Source: Mansonella perstans
Lineage: Eukaryota; Nematoda; Chromadorea; Rhabditida; Onchocercidae
NCBI GenBank assembly: GCA_037074765.1
Contig: JBAMDO010000196.1
Coordinates: 1 to 64,000, forward strand
Direction of reading: 5' to 3'
Length of the DNA: 64,000 nt
Part shown: positions 1-12,699 of the stretch, one piece after another
Layout of the letters: every line of letters starts with the position of its first letter
How positions within the stretch are numbered: position 1 is the stretch's first letter
Position numbers and translations under genes: made by a program
Notes under the pieces: model-generated
What the model was told of the DNA's origin: nothing
The model's database searches: none
The model's input: the letters and a program-made list of their open reading frames with translations, nothing else

Positions 1-174
1 TTTTAAATGTTAAAATTGCACAATACAAAAAAAAAAAAAAAAAAAATGATCAAATTTTTTTTAATTTCATTAAATGAAAAAAATTAATCAATAAATTGAT
101 TATATTGCTTAAATATGAATTTAGATGTATGATGTAAATAGTTTTGACCGAATTGAAATATCTGTTTAACAGCA

Positions 175-207
<33 letters not shown>

Positions 208-314
208 AACATTTAGGAAAATGAATTCGTTTAAAAAAAAAAAAAAAAGTTAAGGAAAGTGAAGTTTTTGCAGATTTGAGAGCAGTTGCAAACATGCAAT
301 ATACTCTCTGTCTT

Positions 315-368
<54 letters not shown>

Positions 369-969
369 TGTAATCATTATCATCATCATACGTCTTTTTT
401 TCTACTTTTATCTCTCTCTCTACTCAAGTTAATGTTTACTTTAAAAATAAATGAAGAAAAAGTATCAAACAACAACAATGACAATGATAATATAAACGTG
501 TGGGTGTGGCACAATTAATGACAACACTTTTAGCATTACACACATTTTTTTTTTTCACAGAGAGATAAAAAGCATTTATTAATTTATAAATAAGTTTTTG
601 AGGAAAAAAAAAAAAAAAAAAAAAAGTTCAAAATGTAATAATAATAATAAAGTAGTATTCCTATATATTCATCATCATTATCATCATCATATCATATCAT
701 ATCATATATTATATATCACATCATTTAATGATTCATAGCAAATCGATTGATTTTGTAGGAAAGTTCTCTTCCAATGTACCAATTAAAATTTGCCCAGTGC
801 ATCCAGGAGAGAATAAACCGCACCGCGGTGAAAATGACATAATGTTATAAACACATTTTTCGTATCAAATGAATTAGTTAATTTCTATAGACATACACAT
901 TTCGTACACGCTACTATATTATAAATAATAATTCCACGCGCCTCTAAAGTATGCCTATTTTGTCCAACC

Positions 970-1005
<36 letters not shown>

Positions 1006-1034
1006 CTATTAGTTAATGCATGTGTATCTGTATA

Positions 1035-1069
<35 letters not shown>

Positions 1070-1320
1070 GTGTGTGTGTGTGTCTGTGTGTGTGTGTCTG
1101 TGTCTGAGTCTGTGTATGTCTGTGCGCCCATGCGTGCTCATTTCTAAACCTCAGTTCTTTGCAGGTGTCAGTAATTCTTCCCAAATTTAAATTATTTTTT
1201 TTTTTTCTTTTTTTTTTTTTGTAATTAAAATAAAGTTTTCAATTTTCTAAAAATTTTTTTTTTTTTTTTTACTGAAACAAAATAAACATTTTTAAGATTG
1301 TTTTTTATTTTTTTTATATG
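1..1320. repeat. low-complexity region with microsatellites and homopolymers
   Basis: No gene is visible. The stretch holds long A/T homopolymers (about 30-46, 179-205, 608-625, 1196-1220, 1254-1270), a GT dinucleotide run (about 317-370), an ATC/ATATC-rich patch (about 668-722), a TGTC tetranucleotide run (about 967-997) passing into another GT/CT-rich run (about 1030-1110). Apparent reading frames here are translated repeats (Cys-Val, Thr-His or poly-Phe) and are not genes. Confidence 0.9.
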
Positions 1321-1680
1321 AGATTAATTTTTAACAAATCATTTGATTATAATAATTCTAGACAACAAATATAACAATTGTTGAAGAAATAAATGTACCT
1401 AAAATTTTCTAATTATTTAGAAAAGGAAAGAAAATGATGAAATGTTTTGCATCAATTTAAGAGGTAAATTGGAAAATATGGGAGTTATTAATGATTTTTG
1501 TTAAATTGTACATCCTTTTATGCTTTGAGAATGTAATATTAATGAAAATTTTATAATTTCTAAAAATGGCAGGTAATTGAATCCAAATGAAGACCATTTT
1601 TAATATTTAAACAGTGGCATAAATTTTGAAAAATACAGTTGCTGTAGTGGTGCAATAACAATGTACAAAACATGCTGAAT

Positions 1681-2025
1681 TTAGAGTGTATGAAAAAATT
1701 CATTTGACAAAATGATAGAAAGCTTTATTATCACTGTATAGCAAGCTACAAATGCTTTCTCAACAAAAACTAAAACAAATGCAATGCAATCAAAAATGAC
1801 ATGACAAGCGATTGGTGGCCCGAAAATTCTAGTTTTGATGAGAATGGACAGGTTGATTGCTAGAGCTACTATTCCTACTGCGGTAATTTTCGCATACTTG
1901 ATCAGAAAATTTTGCAGAACCAGATTTTTGAATGACATTGGACAGAGAAAAAAGCCTTCGCAAGCAGAAGAGAGAAAATAAACGACTACAACCGGCAACA
2001 CTGAGTTCATTTGAAAAATTATCAA
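1681..2025 (-). CDS. possible small membrane protein (unsupported ORF)
   Basis: A single open frame of 114 codons. The first 20 or so residues are hydrophobic like a signal peptide, followed by two or three further hydrophobic stretches, so a small secreted or multi-pass membrane protein is conceivable. I do not recognise the family. Most real genes in this window are multi-exon, and AT-rich DNA readily yields hydrophobic frames by chance, so this is a weak candidate. Confidence 0.2.
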   Translation of the reverse strand: MIIFQMNSVLPVVVVYFLSSACEGFFLCPMSFKNLVLQNFLIKYAKITAVGIVALAINLSILIKTRIFGPPIACHVIFDCIAFVLVFVEKAFVACYTVIIKLSIILSNEFFHTL

Positions 2026-2123
2026 TATTCACTAAGGTAGTCTTCGTACAAGTACCACTACTAAATCGCAAAGTGCAATTTCATTTTGAGGAATAAAACA
2101 AATCGATTGGTATCGTTAATTAG

Positions 2124-2183
2124 AAAGTGATGATAGATTTTCATGGAAAGCCAATTGATCCAGTTCTTGAGAAAGTAGAAGGC
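2124..2183 (+). CDS. candidate exon, unknown gene
   Basis: An exon-like segment starts after a TTAATTAG acceptor, has an ATG at 2130 and runs 18 codons (begins MIDFHGKPIDPV) to a good donor GGC|GTGAGC. Local base composition is less AT-biased than the flanks. A second acceptor (TTTCAG, exon-like from 2247) lies about 60 bp on, but joining the two gives an early stop, so I could not build a gene. Confidence 0.2.
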
Positions 2184-3096
2184 GTGAGCAAAATTTGAGA
2201 TAAGTGATTCAAAAAATTGGTAATTTCTTTTTATGGAATTTCAGAATGCTTCCAAGAAAAAACTATGAATTCAGATGTGTAAACGAAGAAATAGGAAATA
2301 TTGAAATAGCATTTGCTTTACATGGAAATATAAAATAGTTTTTTGGGAAATATATTTTATTTCTCCTAATGCCTTATGACCGGTTTGTGTGACACGATAT
2401 CAGTAAATGTTTTACTCACACGATATGTGCAACATAGGATAGGATACGCAGTACTAAGCTCCTGTCTATAACATGATTATAGAAGTTCTGATATTTGCTT
2501 ATAGATTGATGAATAAAGGCTATGTGAGGTATTTTTGCTGATAATATAATTTATTCTCAGGTAATTTAGTATCTATAGCCATAATGAATACATATTTATT
2601 ACGATAATTAATTTGTGTAGATTAGTTGATGAACTACTAACAGCAAAACTTGTGTTGTTAAAAATTATTTAAATTTAATAAATGGCACACTTGTGCACTC
2701 ACATCTATGCCGAGATAATGCATAATATGTATGCAATAAAATTCAGCGTTGATTTTTAAAATGTAAGTATGACGCTTTGTCATCGCATCCGCAATGTAAT
2801 CTCCTCCTTGTTATTGAAGTCCATTCAATAATGTTTTCGAGATAATGAGTACCTTTATAGCATAGAATGTAAGCCTTGTTGAATAGTTTAGTGATCAGAT
2901 CAAATTAAGAGATCAAAAAGATTAATGAGTAAAGAAGAGTATAAAGCCGTTTTTTGTGCCAAGACTCGAGATTGTGCTGCTGCTGAAAAGAATTTTCTTT
3001 TTTTTCCACTGGGGTAATTAAACAACTGTAGGAAGAAGTATGCCGTTGCTTAGGGATGCATACGGCCGTATATACATAGCTGAATGAGTGAATTGA

Positions 3097-3186
3097 TGTA
3101 TGATCTGATGGAGGATGAATAGATGGATGAATGGATGGATGGATGGATTGATGGATAGATGGATGGATGGATGGATGGATGGATAA
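3097..3186. repeat. GGAT/GATG tetranucleotide repeat
   Basis: About 90 bp of imperfect GGAT repeats with occasional GAAT and AGAT variants. Both strands give apparent Ile-His-Pro-Ser repeat peptides, which are artefacts of the tetranucleotide. Confidence 0.9.
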
Positions 3187-3347
3187 TAGCGGGTGAAATG
3201 GACGGAATGAATTGAACAAACAGATGAAAATTTTTGGATTTAACGGAACTTTCCATAACTTTCCGAAATTAAGAAAAGCAATTCGAGACTTTTTTTGGTT
3301 GTTGCGGAATTCTTTCGACAACTATATGTACACACGCATACATTTAG

Positions 3348-3490
3348 GAGGTACACAAACACAATATCCCGGGTATTTTGCACCAAACAGCCGTTTAAAT
3401 GAAGAAAGAGAAATATTGCTGCGAAGTGCATGCTTAAGTGGGAGCTCGGAAGAAGTCAAGCGAATGCGAACTATACAAAAATTTAGTTAA
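3348..3490 (+). CDS. candidate terminal exon, unknown gene
   Basis: After an ACATTTAG acceptor, 47 codons stay open (contains NSRLNEEREILLRSACLSG), rich in charged residues, ending in TAA that overlaps an AATAAA polyadenylation signal (3490-3495). This looks like the last exon of a plus-strand gene, entered with one base carried over. No upstream exon with matching phase was identified. The family is not recognised. Confidence 0.3.
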
Positions 3491-4829
3491 ATAAATCATC
3501 AAATGACTGAAGAGTTCTCTATTCCATGGAGAGACGTTGAGGCATTTCTAGCGAGTGTTCAAATTCGTGTTTCAACTTTAACTATTTTAACAGTGGAGTG
3601 CAAAATTTCTTTTATGCAAAACTTGATATGGATAATCTTTTAGATAGATAGATCTATATATCATGCAAATAGCCGATAGCATGTCGCTCTGGTTTATATT
3701 TGTTATATAGTATCTAATCCGTTACTATGTCGAAAACCCGTAACATGACTTTTTTGTCATACACAGCCACTTACCATCTTTATTTACACTTCAAACGACA
3801 AGACCACATCATCTTATCATAAAGATAAAACTCAATAGAATTTCCACTGATCCTAGTTATATCTGAAACTGAAAATAAAAAAATAAGCTCACAAACAAAT
3901 TCCAAAAAATTCATGAACTGCATTAAAGAAATTTGGTGAAATTCAATTAATTAAGCAAGTTAATTAAGCAGGCTTATTATTAGTATAAATCATATTTCTA
4001 AACATGAAATATCTAAATGAAATGAACTTAAAAAATTGTAACTTTATACAAATTTTTTAGAAAGAATAAACGAATGCAGTTCTTTTGCCATTAGAGAAAA
4101 CAGATATGTTGACAATAGCAAATTAATAAAATTCCATCAGACAGAGTTTTATTTTATAACTGAATCCCTCTTCTTCTCTCTCTCTTTCCCTTTCTCTCAC
4201 CCTCGCCATCCTGTTCAACTTTTCCTACCATCGTCCTTCAGCTGAAGTTCAATCTTTAAATTTTACAGATTTAAAATCCACTTTATGTAGAGAAAAATGT
4301 TTTTGACCTGACTTTAAAAATGGATATTACAAGTTCATTTTAGGTAATACTCGTAGGTTTCAAACGTTTTCAAAAATCGAAAGCTTTTTATGCATGAAAA
4401 CAGTTACGGTTATCTTGAAAAATATATGAAAATGCTGCGGCTATTATTTTTATAACTAAAGTTTTTAATCAAAGGCTGCGAAAACACCACTACTGATTTT
4501 GCGCAGGAGAAAAAAAAGATACTGCTTTTATTAAAAGTTGCAGTAACTAACTCAGGGAATATGTGCATTAATTCGATGTTATTCCAAAGATGTAATGGAA
4601 GATAGTGGCCAAACTTTGATGATCGATAGTTTATGAATTTTTTGCTAATAGAAAGTTGCTCACAAATATGTGCATAAATGACTGAGAGAAAGCTAGAAAT
4701 TTTGGAAGATACGATTGAGGACGCAAACATTTTTTGTTTTGAAATGAAGAACAACAACAACAAAATCTAAGAATGAACGGTTACATTTAATTATTTCATT
4801 CCATTTATATTGCATATTCTAATATAGCA

Positions 4830-5048
4830 AATGCAAAAATGCAAAAAATAGGAGACGGCGCTGACCAGTACAACGGGAATGGGAAAAATTGGATATTGTC
4901 TTCTGAGAAAAGAAAAATGGCACCATTAATTGGAATTGCTAATGAAGAAATAATCAGACGGCATGATCATCACGATCCTGAGTCCTATCTGATTTCACTG
5001 TCTGAATATGGAAGAAAAAGTTGCTTGAAATCACAAAAGTATGCATAA
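4830..5048 (+). CDS. candidate exon or small gene, unknown
   Basis: A frame of 69 codons from ATG 4839 lies just after a CTAATATAG acceptor. It is charged and polar (includes IGIANEEIIRRHDHHDPES) and contains a plausible donor AAAA|GTATGC near its end. A CTTGCAG acceptor at about 5427 starts an acidic segment (VSDENEDDC) cut off by a poly-A run at 5453-5483, but the phase does not fit the best donor. It could be a one-exon gene, part of a larger gene, or chance. Confidence 0.25.
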   Translation, partial: NAKMQKIGDGADQYNGNGKNWILSSEKRKMAPLIGIANEEIIRRHDHHDPESYLISLSEYGRKSCLKSQKYA

Positions 5049-5451
5049 TCATAAAACGTTTCATACAAAAAGTTTTTCAGATAATCGAATTTAATGCCAG
5101 CTGGTGCCTTTGTCAAATTTTCAAAGCTTTTAAATTATATGAAAACATGCTCATAAGACATTTTTTGATCCAAGAAAATCATCTCTGAAATTTGCTTGGA
5201 GAATGATTGATTGAATGTTGCTTGGTAGCACATCAACTTAATGAGCATCAACTTATCCGTCTTCCTCAACCCGTATTTTTCTCTGATTTAGATTTTTTGT
5301 CGTTTAATTTCATTTAAATTTATTTTATAAAACTCATAATCAGACGAAAAAACAAAACCATTTTGCGTTTTCTCACACCAGTACAAATACAAAAGACCCA
5401 GCAATGCATTCTTCAAACTTGCAGATGTTTCCGATGAAAACGAAGATGACT

Positions 5452-5484
<33 letters not shown>

Positions 5485-5499
5485 ATAAAAATATAGAGG

Positions 5500-8400
5500 G
5501 ATTTCCAGAATTAACCTTTCATTAAATAATATATCTAAATTGCCGGCATATCTTTGCTTTCAGAGCACTGAGATGCTCAATTGTTAGTTTTGTTAACTAT
5601 CGTACGAAAAGAACTTTCATAACATATTGCTGGGGAATTTAATGTTATATTGATTGGTTAGTAATATTGCACCATAACATTTCGGTATTTTTTAACATGA
5701 TAAAATCATTTTTTGCTTGCAAAACAACCTAATGATGGCGTGTGATCTGCATGTATGCGTGGACAGTTATGCAAAAAGAGAAAGTCAATTAAAAACGAGC
5801 TATATCAATTATTTTGTTTACTTTACCATCAGCAATCGAATAAAAAATTATTTTCCCCATCGTTGAGAAGTGATTATTACATCTGTTGTTAAGGGTTCAC
5901 AGATCAAACTTAGCTCAGTTTCTATAATTAAATTTTCTTTTTGCTTACAAATTGTTTTATGAAAATAACGATACAAATATTTAATCTTAGCGACACACTA
6001 AAATGATCAAAGATAAAGTAATCTTTTTAGTTGACAATAACAAAGTACGAACAGCTTCATTAGAAAAATGAAGGAATGAGTATGACAGTAATGAATGTAA
6101 CTTAATATCAGATCGCAAGCTGAATGAACCAGTAGTATTAGAAAAGAAGATAATGAAGTATTTTTTTTACTTTCGTTTTATAAATGTGATTGGAATTCCT
6201 AATGTTTCACTTACAAAGTTTAGATCAACGACTTGAAAGAAACGATCAGGCATCACTTATAAATATTCACCCTGACGATAATTTCTCGATTTTAAACAAT
6301 TAGTTTCGATCAGCAATTATCCTATTTGTATTTTCTATCTTTCTAACTTTGTTCAACTTTCTTTAATACCATTATGCGAAGTAAATCTTTACAACGGATG
6401 TCCAAATTTTTAAATTGCAATAGGAAAATGCCACTGTCATTGTGGCATTGGAAAAGCTCTTTGAGACTAATCCCATTTGCTGATACATTTTATTCTGGAC
6501 ACTACCGCATTAGGCAATTACAATTCTACGTATATGAAGCCCAGTAGTTTATCGATAAAAACATTCCAGGCGATAGCATATGGAATTTAGCATCATTAAA
6601 ATTAAATCTTGTCTTCCAAGAAATTCCTATGATGAGAAATTATCAATAATCTAGAGACTTCATGGAAAGCAATTCAAAGAGTATTAGCAATTGGTTCTTT
6701 TGGATTACTTTTTTTATTACACGGCTACACAATACATATATGCTAGCATAAACCTGCACTGTCTTACTTAAAAGTATTAGAACATATCAGAGATCATTTC
6801 ACGACTGTTGATGCTTTGATTGATTTTGTAGAAATATATGAAATTAGTAATTAGATTAAACGAATTGTGCAATCATAGTTGAAAACCGAATTTTTAGCAA
6901 CGAGAAATGATGTCGAGAAGAGAGTGGAAGATATGAGTAAGAGGTACCACAATTGGTCCTGTTCAAATGAGTACCCTGATAGGACCGGATGAATCAGTTT
7001 GAAAAAGTTATGCTGAGCTTAGGGGTAGGGTAGCACTGTATGGCCTTGCATATGATAACGATGCAAACACACATTTCACTGAGCTTCCATTTATATTTGG
7101 CGTACAATTCCAACTCCAATTAAAATATATGTGCAAGTAGAAGAATAGAAAGTCCTATTCTCGGGGATCGTTTCATCGTTGAGTGATAAACTCCGATATG
7201 AAGCTTTTTCATATCATATAAACATTGATTGATTGATTAACTGATTAAAAGATAAACTGATGAAGAGTACTGCAATCCGGATATATTGGGAGTATACAAA
7301 AATGCTAATCCAGCTAAAAGCAAATTTTTTTCTCATTTTCTACCTTGCTTTTCACTTTTATGTTACCGTTTCTGTTCAATCTTTGTTAGCAAAATTAGAT
7401 TAAAGGTTAACTTTTTTTTTTTCAAGAAATTAAAACGTAAACAATATCAAATTTTGCACAAACTTTAGACTTTTGCTCGGAATATATTATTTCAGGAAGT
7501 GTACCACAAATATGCATTGCTATTTTTGCGCACTGTAATTTTATGCAAAATTTTTTCAGTTAGAATTAAAAAAAAAAAAAGAAATGAGAGAGAGAGAGGA
7601 AAAGAGAGAGGGAAGTGAGAGAAAGAATGAAATTGCAGTACGAAAAAGAGTTCGTACCCAATATGAGACCCATTCAAACAGATATGAACATACACATTCA
7701 TAAATAACTTTTAAATGAAGTGAATTTGGAAAAATGGCGCTTTCAACAGGCAAATAAATATGTATATGTTTTTTAATTTATTACTAACAAGGTTTCATGA
7801 TGAAATTTAAATTTGAAATGAAGGAAATGATGGACAAAGATAGAATGAATAGCAGCACAACGATACATATCTTTAAGCGTTTCATTCATTTTCTTTTTAC
7901 TTTAAAAAGTTTTACAAAGATAAGTTAACGACGAATTTAGGTAAAAAAAAAGTTAAAGAAAGATGAAAGTAAACAAAATAGAATGGAAAGTGCAGCTGCG
8001 ATCCCGAACTACGTTAAGCTACTAAGGTTTTTTCACATCCACTTTCTGATTTCAGCTGTCAGATGTATTCAATCAGTTATTTATTCCATCGTGTTTTATT
8101 TATCGGCTTTTAAAATAGGCAGTGCTCATTGTTAAGATTGAAGCTTAAAAAAGCAGTAGAATAGTATTTGAAATTAAATGTAGGAAAAAAAAACAACATT
8201 GGATCACGTATTACTTTGTCATGATTGTTTCATTGGCCTTTAAATCGTTTTAATATATGCTTCAAAAATCAAAATGTACCATATGGAAGAAAGTATAAAT
8301 AAATGTAACTTTAAAGTGCAGCTTTTTAAAGTAACATAAACGAACGTAAGAAAGTTCAATTAATTCATAGGAGAGAAAAATCGAAATGTATTAATAGCAC

Positions 8401-8880
8401 GTGAAATAAATTTCATGCATTTTTTCAAAAAAAAAAAAAAAATTAAATGAATCGAAGAAAATGTATTGCATAATTTACAAAAAATGCAAAAATAAATTAG
8501 AGATAGGCAGTAAAGAGATAAGCAAAGATGCCTTAATGAGGAAAAATAGGCTTCATCAATAAAAGCATATAACTATCTGGATTAGAAAATTTTCAATTTT
8601 AAAACTTATTGAAAATTTATCAAATATCTTTTCTACAATTTTCTTGCGATACTCTATTTGTGATAAATTGAAACTAAAATAATTGTCAAAATATGAAAGA
8701 ATTTTGCTTGTGACATATCTAAAAGAAATTAAAAGTGAAAACTAATTCTTCCAGTGAAGTCATTCCAATGAACAGTGCAGAATAATAAAGCTGTAAAGTA
8801 CTCCAAATCATTATTAACAACAATGCCTGCTTCTATTCTTCTATTACCGTGCTTAGTGCTTTTGAATAGTGATGATTAGT

Positions 8881-8916
<36 letters not shown>

Positions 8917-9290
8917 CTGCATGGTATCACAAGATGTAAAGCTTAATTGCAAACGATGAAGCAAAAAAAAAAACCATTAATAGTTTTCTAATTAATTAAG
9001 AATATAGTTAATTGTTAACAAAGTTGTTAACAAATAGTAAAAATTCAAAATGCATTACTTATGTTCATAATTTATAGAATGGCATAAATTTAGAATGTTA
9101 CTGTACGCAAGGAACGCTAGTAAATATTAAGTACTTTCTGTGAACTTTCTTGAGATTCCTGTTCAAAGCAATGAACGCAATAATTTTCAATCCAACCATT
9201 TCTTCTCCCTTCCCTTCTGCAGTATTATTACATCACACACTGAACACTTCATTAACAACAACAACGATTCAAAAGAACAAAAATTAATGG
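5500..9290. other. gene-free AT-rich stretch
   Basis: I see no supported gene on either strand. The stretch contains a GA-rich patch at about 7577-7625, and A runs at about 8428-8442 and 8883-8914. The short frames present are composition-driven. Confidence 0.6.
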
Positions 9291-9344
9291 AGTGGTAACA
9301 AAATGTGACATTTATACAGTAAAGTTAAGAGGTGGTAAGAGAAT

Positions 9345-9512
9345 TCACGCCAACATGGGACAAGTATTCCGAAATTGCCCGTGGTCGGTTGCGGAAATTG
9401 TTGAAAGCCAGTCTTTTTCCTGTGTGCTCTCACACCATAAGGACAACATTCCAATTATTCGTTTGTCTGTTTCATTATATCTGTCAAACATGAAGTTTTT
9501 TAAATCGATTTG
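9345..9512 (-). CDS. candidate terminal exon, unknown gene
   Basis: On the minus strand a TTTTTTCCCAG acceptor is followed in phase 0 by 55 codons and a TGA (contains DRYNETDKRIIGMLSLWCES). The segment is markedly less AT-rich than its flanks and the acceptor is good. No convincing upstream exon was found. The opposite strand is also open here for about 97 codons, but the minus frame has the better splice context. Confidence 0.3.
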   Translation of the reverse strand, partial: QIDLKNFMFDRYNETDKRIIGMLSLWCESTQEKDWLSTISATDHGQFRNTCPMLA

Positions 9513-10748
9513 CTGGGAAAAAACGAACGAGGTATGTGTCACCATAGTAAGATTAAATTTTGGTAATTTGAAACTTCTGGAATGAAAAAAAAAAAAAAAA
9601 AAAGAAAAAAGATATCATAAATTTATCGAAATTTTTTTTAAATCAATTAAAATATCACTAAAGTAGAGGAAATGGAATCTGTATTATTGACGGATTCAAA
9701 GATATTGCAACTTAAAAAGATTGATTCAAAATGCTTGAGATTTAAGAAAATTGAAAAACTGATGGCAATTTTTGACATATGATTCGCCAAATTTCGAACG
9801 CGTTTTCACTCTAACTGCTTTGATAAATTTGAATGAAAAAGCGATCATCATTATTTAAACAAACTTCAATTTTCATTTAGTAAAATTTATTCGAATTCGT
9901 TAATAGTGCAAAGAGCAATATAGTATGGTAGTTTTTGGTATTATTCATGCTCAAAAATGACTAAAATTTAGTGAACAAAATTCATCACTGACCTTTCTTA
10001 TCTTTTCATGCTCAAATTTCGTGCAATATTTTCAGCCTGTATGTATATGTGTATGTACGTATTCAAACTTCATCAAAAAGTGCTTTTCTATTCCCCATTT
10101 CTATGCTTTAAATATTTTAAGCCGGCTGTTTCGTTCAAAAGCATCCAAGAGTAAGCCTTTCCTTTCCTTCTTCCCTTTCCTCATCTTCTAGCCAAAACAA
10201 AAAAAAAAAAAGTGAAGTCAGTTTTAAACAAAAGGAAAAATTGAACTTTCTAAAAATTCGAGAATTATTCAAAGCTTGAAAGATTGATGTTTAACCATCA
10301 CTAATGATTGCTATCGGCATTATAGTCTTATTTTATTTTTTTTCATGATATTGTCAAAATTGATAATTAAATTAATAAAACTGCTTTATTTCCTGATTTG
10401 CTTTTTAGCTTTCTCAATTTTAAAAATTTAATGTTAGCCATAGAAGATATTTAATAAAAATTTCCAAAAAAAAAAAAAAAAAAAAACACCATTGATTGAA
10501 ATCATTTTTCAATAAACATATACCAAATGAAATTTCATTTAACCTGTTTTCTTCTTTCCCAATTGTATGTTTTCATGAAAAAATTGATCGAACTTTTTTT
10601 TTTTGAAAGAATCGAAGAGTGAAGATTAAGCAGAACAAAAAAAAAAACCCATAATCAATCTCTCACATATTATGTACCCGGGTCGACCCATTCATGATTT
10701 AATTACCTCCATCAGCCAAAAATGAACTTACAACAGATCTGTAGCTTT

Positions 10749-10890
10749 TTAATCATTACTCTCAATCATTGCATACCCCCTTACACTGCTCCACTCTTTT
10801 TTTTTCTCAAAACCCCTCGTTTTGAACAAACGTCTCACCAATCTTAATACTCTATCATCATTTAGACATTTGTAGTCAATATTTGTTTTT
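10749..10890 (-). CDS. candidate coding fragment, unknown
   Basis: An open minus-strand frame rich in Lys/Arg and Asp/Glu (contains CLNDDRVLRLVRRLFKTRGF) ends in a stop at 10749. Its upstream edge is a long poly-A run that cannot be coding, so the true start or acceptor is not resolved. It may be an exon or decayed coding sequence. Confidence 0.18.
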
Positions 10891-11606
10891 TTTTTTTTTT
10901 TTTCAAATTTTATTACTATATTATTTGAAAAAAATTTTTTATTTAATAGACTTTTTGATTCGGTTTTTGTCAAAATCCATTTCTCTTTCCAAAAATTGTC
11001 ATTTCTGAGTTATTGCTATCGCTTTGATATGATTTGAAATTTCAGTTCAGGTTCAGATCAGTGTGTGTGTGTGTATAGGATTTTGATCTGTTTCAAAAAA
11101 GATGACGATATGGTAAAATATTTCATGATTAGTTTTTGTGTAATTAATGTGTAAGGTAGAAAAAAAATTGGAAATAAGCTTTGATTATCGAGAAAAAACC
11201 CTTCTCGATAATGCTACTACTCTCAACTGGTGGAAGATTTAAATGAAAGATTATATCCGTTGTGAATTTGTTATATATCTGTTCGTACAGATATATTCCA
11301 CTATATTTCGTAGATTCAAAATATTCGTTATATTTTAGAGTATCGCAATTCATCAACAATTATTTCTCTTCCATATATCTTTTTATTCAAGCAAATTTAT
11401 CCTTAAAATGTATAATAGCAGTAATTTTTCTACTATGGTATACGTTAGTTTACAAATTCATTTAAAGTTGTAAATAATAGACTATGCTCTCTGCTTACTA
11501 TTAATCACTGCATGAAGAGAAATATCCATGATCAGCTGCCATAACAAAAATCCTTTATATTTTTGTAGAGTAATATTATGATTCAATAAAATTTACGTTC
11601 AAATAA

Positions 11607-11729
11607 ATGATTGAAGTTACGTTCATTCGCATAGTGCGGTATAGATTTGGCAGCAAAAGAAATGCTTACAGCAGCAGCAGCAGCAGCAGCGTGGAAGCGA
11701 TCGATCGGTCTTATGAAAATGTCAAATAG
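11607..11729 (+). CDS. small ORF with poly-serine tract over a CAG repeat
   Basis: A 40-codon frame with its own ATG spans a (CAG)n trinucleotide run at about 11671-11691, read here as seven serines, and continues with a charged tail (VEAIDRSYENVK). There is no clear splice or trans-splice site next to the ATG. It may be an exon, but the family is unknown. Confidence 0.2.
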   Translation: MIEVTFIRIVRYRFGSKRNAYSSSSSSSVEAIDRSYENVK

Positions 11730-12069
11730 AATTTACATTAATATAATTTGAAGATGAGCTGAATATTTTCATCCATATTAAAATTAAAATTTAGATGAAA
11801 ATGTTTTTCTGAATCCAACATCCATTTATTCGAATAATGAAGGAAATATTCAAATGTTACAGTCTGAAAAATCGGATTCACATTTTTTATATGCATATCA
11901 CTATGAAGTATGTAGCAGCTTTTCAAGTATACTATGTAGCATTACTGCGTTGGCATTCTCGAATTATTTGGAAGCGAATGTTTTGATAGTTGGTCTTGGT
12001 ATGAGCAGCATGATTATAATTTTGACAAGTCATTCTACGAAGATGACTTTTTTGGGCATTTTATAGATA

Positions 12070-12209
12070 CATTTTATAGATGTTAGAATCCACTGAACAG
12101 GATTCATTTTATAGATGTTAGAATCCATTGAAGAGGATTCATTTTATAGATGTTAGAATCCATTGAAGAGGATTCATTTTATAGATGTTAGAATCCATTG
12201 AAGAGGATT
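12070..12209. repeat. 35-nt tandem repeat, about four copies
   Basis: A 35-nt unit beginning ATTCATTTTATAGATG is repeated about four times; the second to fourth copies are almost identical and the first differs at a few positions. The repeat begins where a short aromatic-rich plus-strand frame ends, and the unit repeats the sequence around that frame's stop codon. Confidence 0.9.
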
Positions 12210-12428
12210 AGCTTATGTATTGAATTTATTATGGCCTTTTAACAGTCCTTTGTTGATAGCTGATTCTTGCAGAAATGTAATCAACAGATTGTTTACAAAC
12301 CGCACTCATTTAAAGAGCGGAACTCTTTCGCCAAATTTCGGTATACTGAAGATTTATTAGAAGAATTAGGATTTCAAGTAAAAAGTTAAAGAAAGGGAAA
12401 TAGATACGTGAAAAGAGCTGGATAATGT

Positions 12429-12656
12429 TCAGTATGAAAATTTTCCCTCTCCTTTTCGTTGGATTTTAACTTGTTTCTTGAAATTCGGTTCGAAAAGAAG
12501 GTATGCAGCATTTGCGAGACCATTGTATGATAACAAAAAATAGGAAGGAAAAATTATTGGTTTCTGAGGAACTTCAATTTGTTCCATTGTTGATGGCAAT
12601 AACTGCTGTTGAACTGGATCAAGTTGTTGTTGATCTGGCACGGCAGTGGTTTGGAT
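12429..12656 (-). CDS. candidate coding fragment, Gln/Pro-rich
   Basis: An open minus-strand frame of about 75 codons begins Gln/Pro-rich (VPDQQQLDPVQQQLLPS) and continues into a mixed hydrophobic and charged segment. A possible donor CAA|GTTAAA lies near its end, otherwise it stops at 12429. No initiator or firm acceptor was found. Composition suggests coding; the family is not recognised. Confidence 0.22.
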   Translation of the reverse strand: MQTTAVPDQQQLDPVQQQLLPSTMEQIEVPQKPIIFPSYFLLSYNGLANAAYLLFEPNFKKQVKIQRKGEGKFSY

Positions 12657-12699
12657 TGGAAAAAAAGCATGAAGAAATGTAAATTGTCACGGTGGATGG

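Noticed and set aside
276..518. Cys-Val repeat ORF
   Set aside because: Translation of a GT dinucleotide run.
996..1184. Thr/His-rich ORF on the minus strand
   Set aside because: Translation of a GT/CA microsatellite.
2905..3321. 138-codon minus-strand ORF with Ile-His-Pro-Ser repeats
   Set aside because: Driven by the GGAT tetranucleotide; no splice or family support.
11854..12066. Spermine-synthase-like methyltransferase motif (VLIVGLG)
   Set aside because: The glycine motif is followed by an unrelated sequence and a stop; an overlapping frame is more coding-like.
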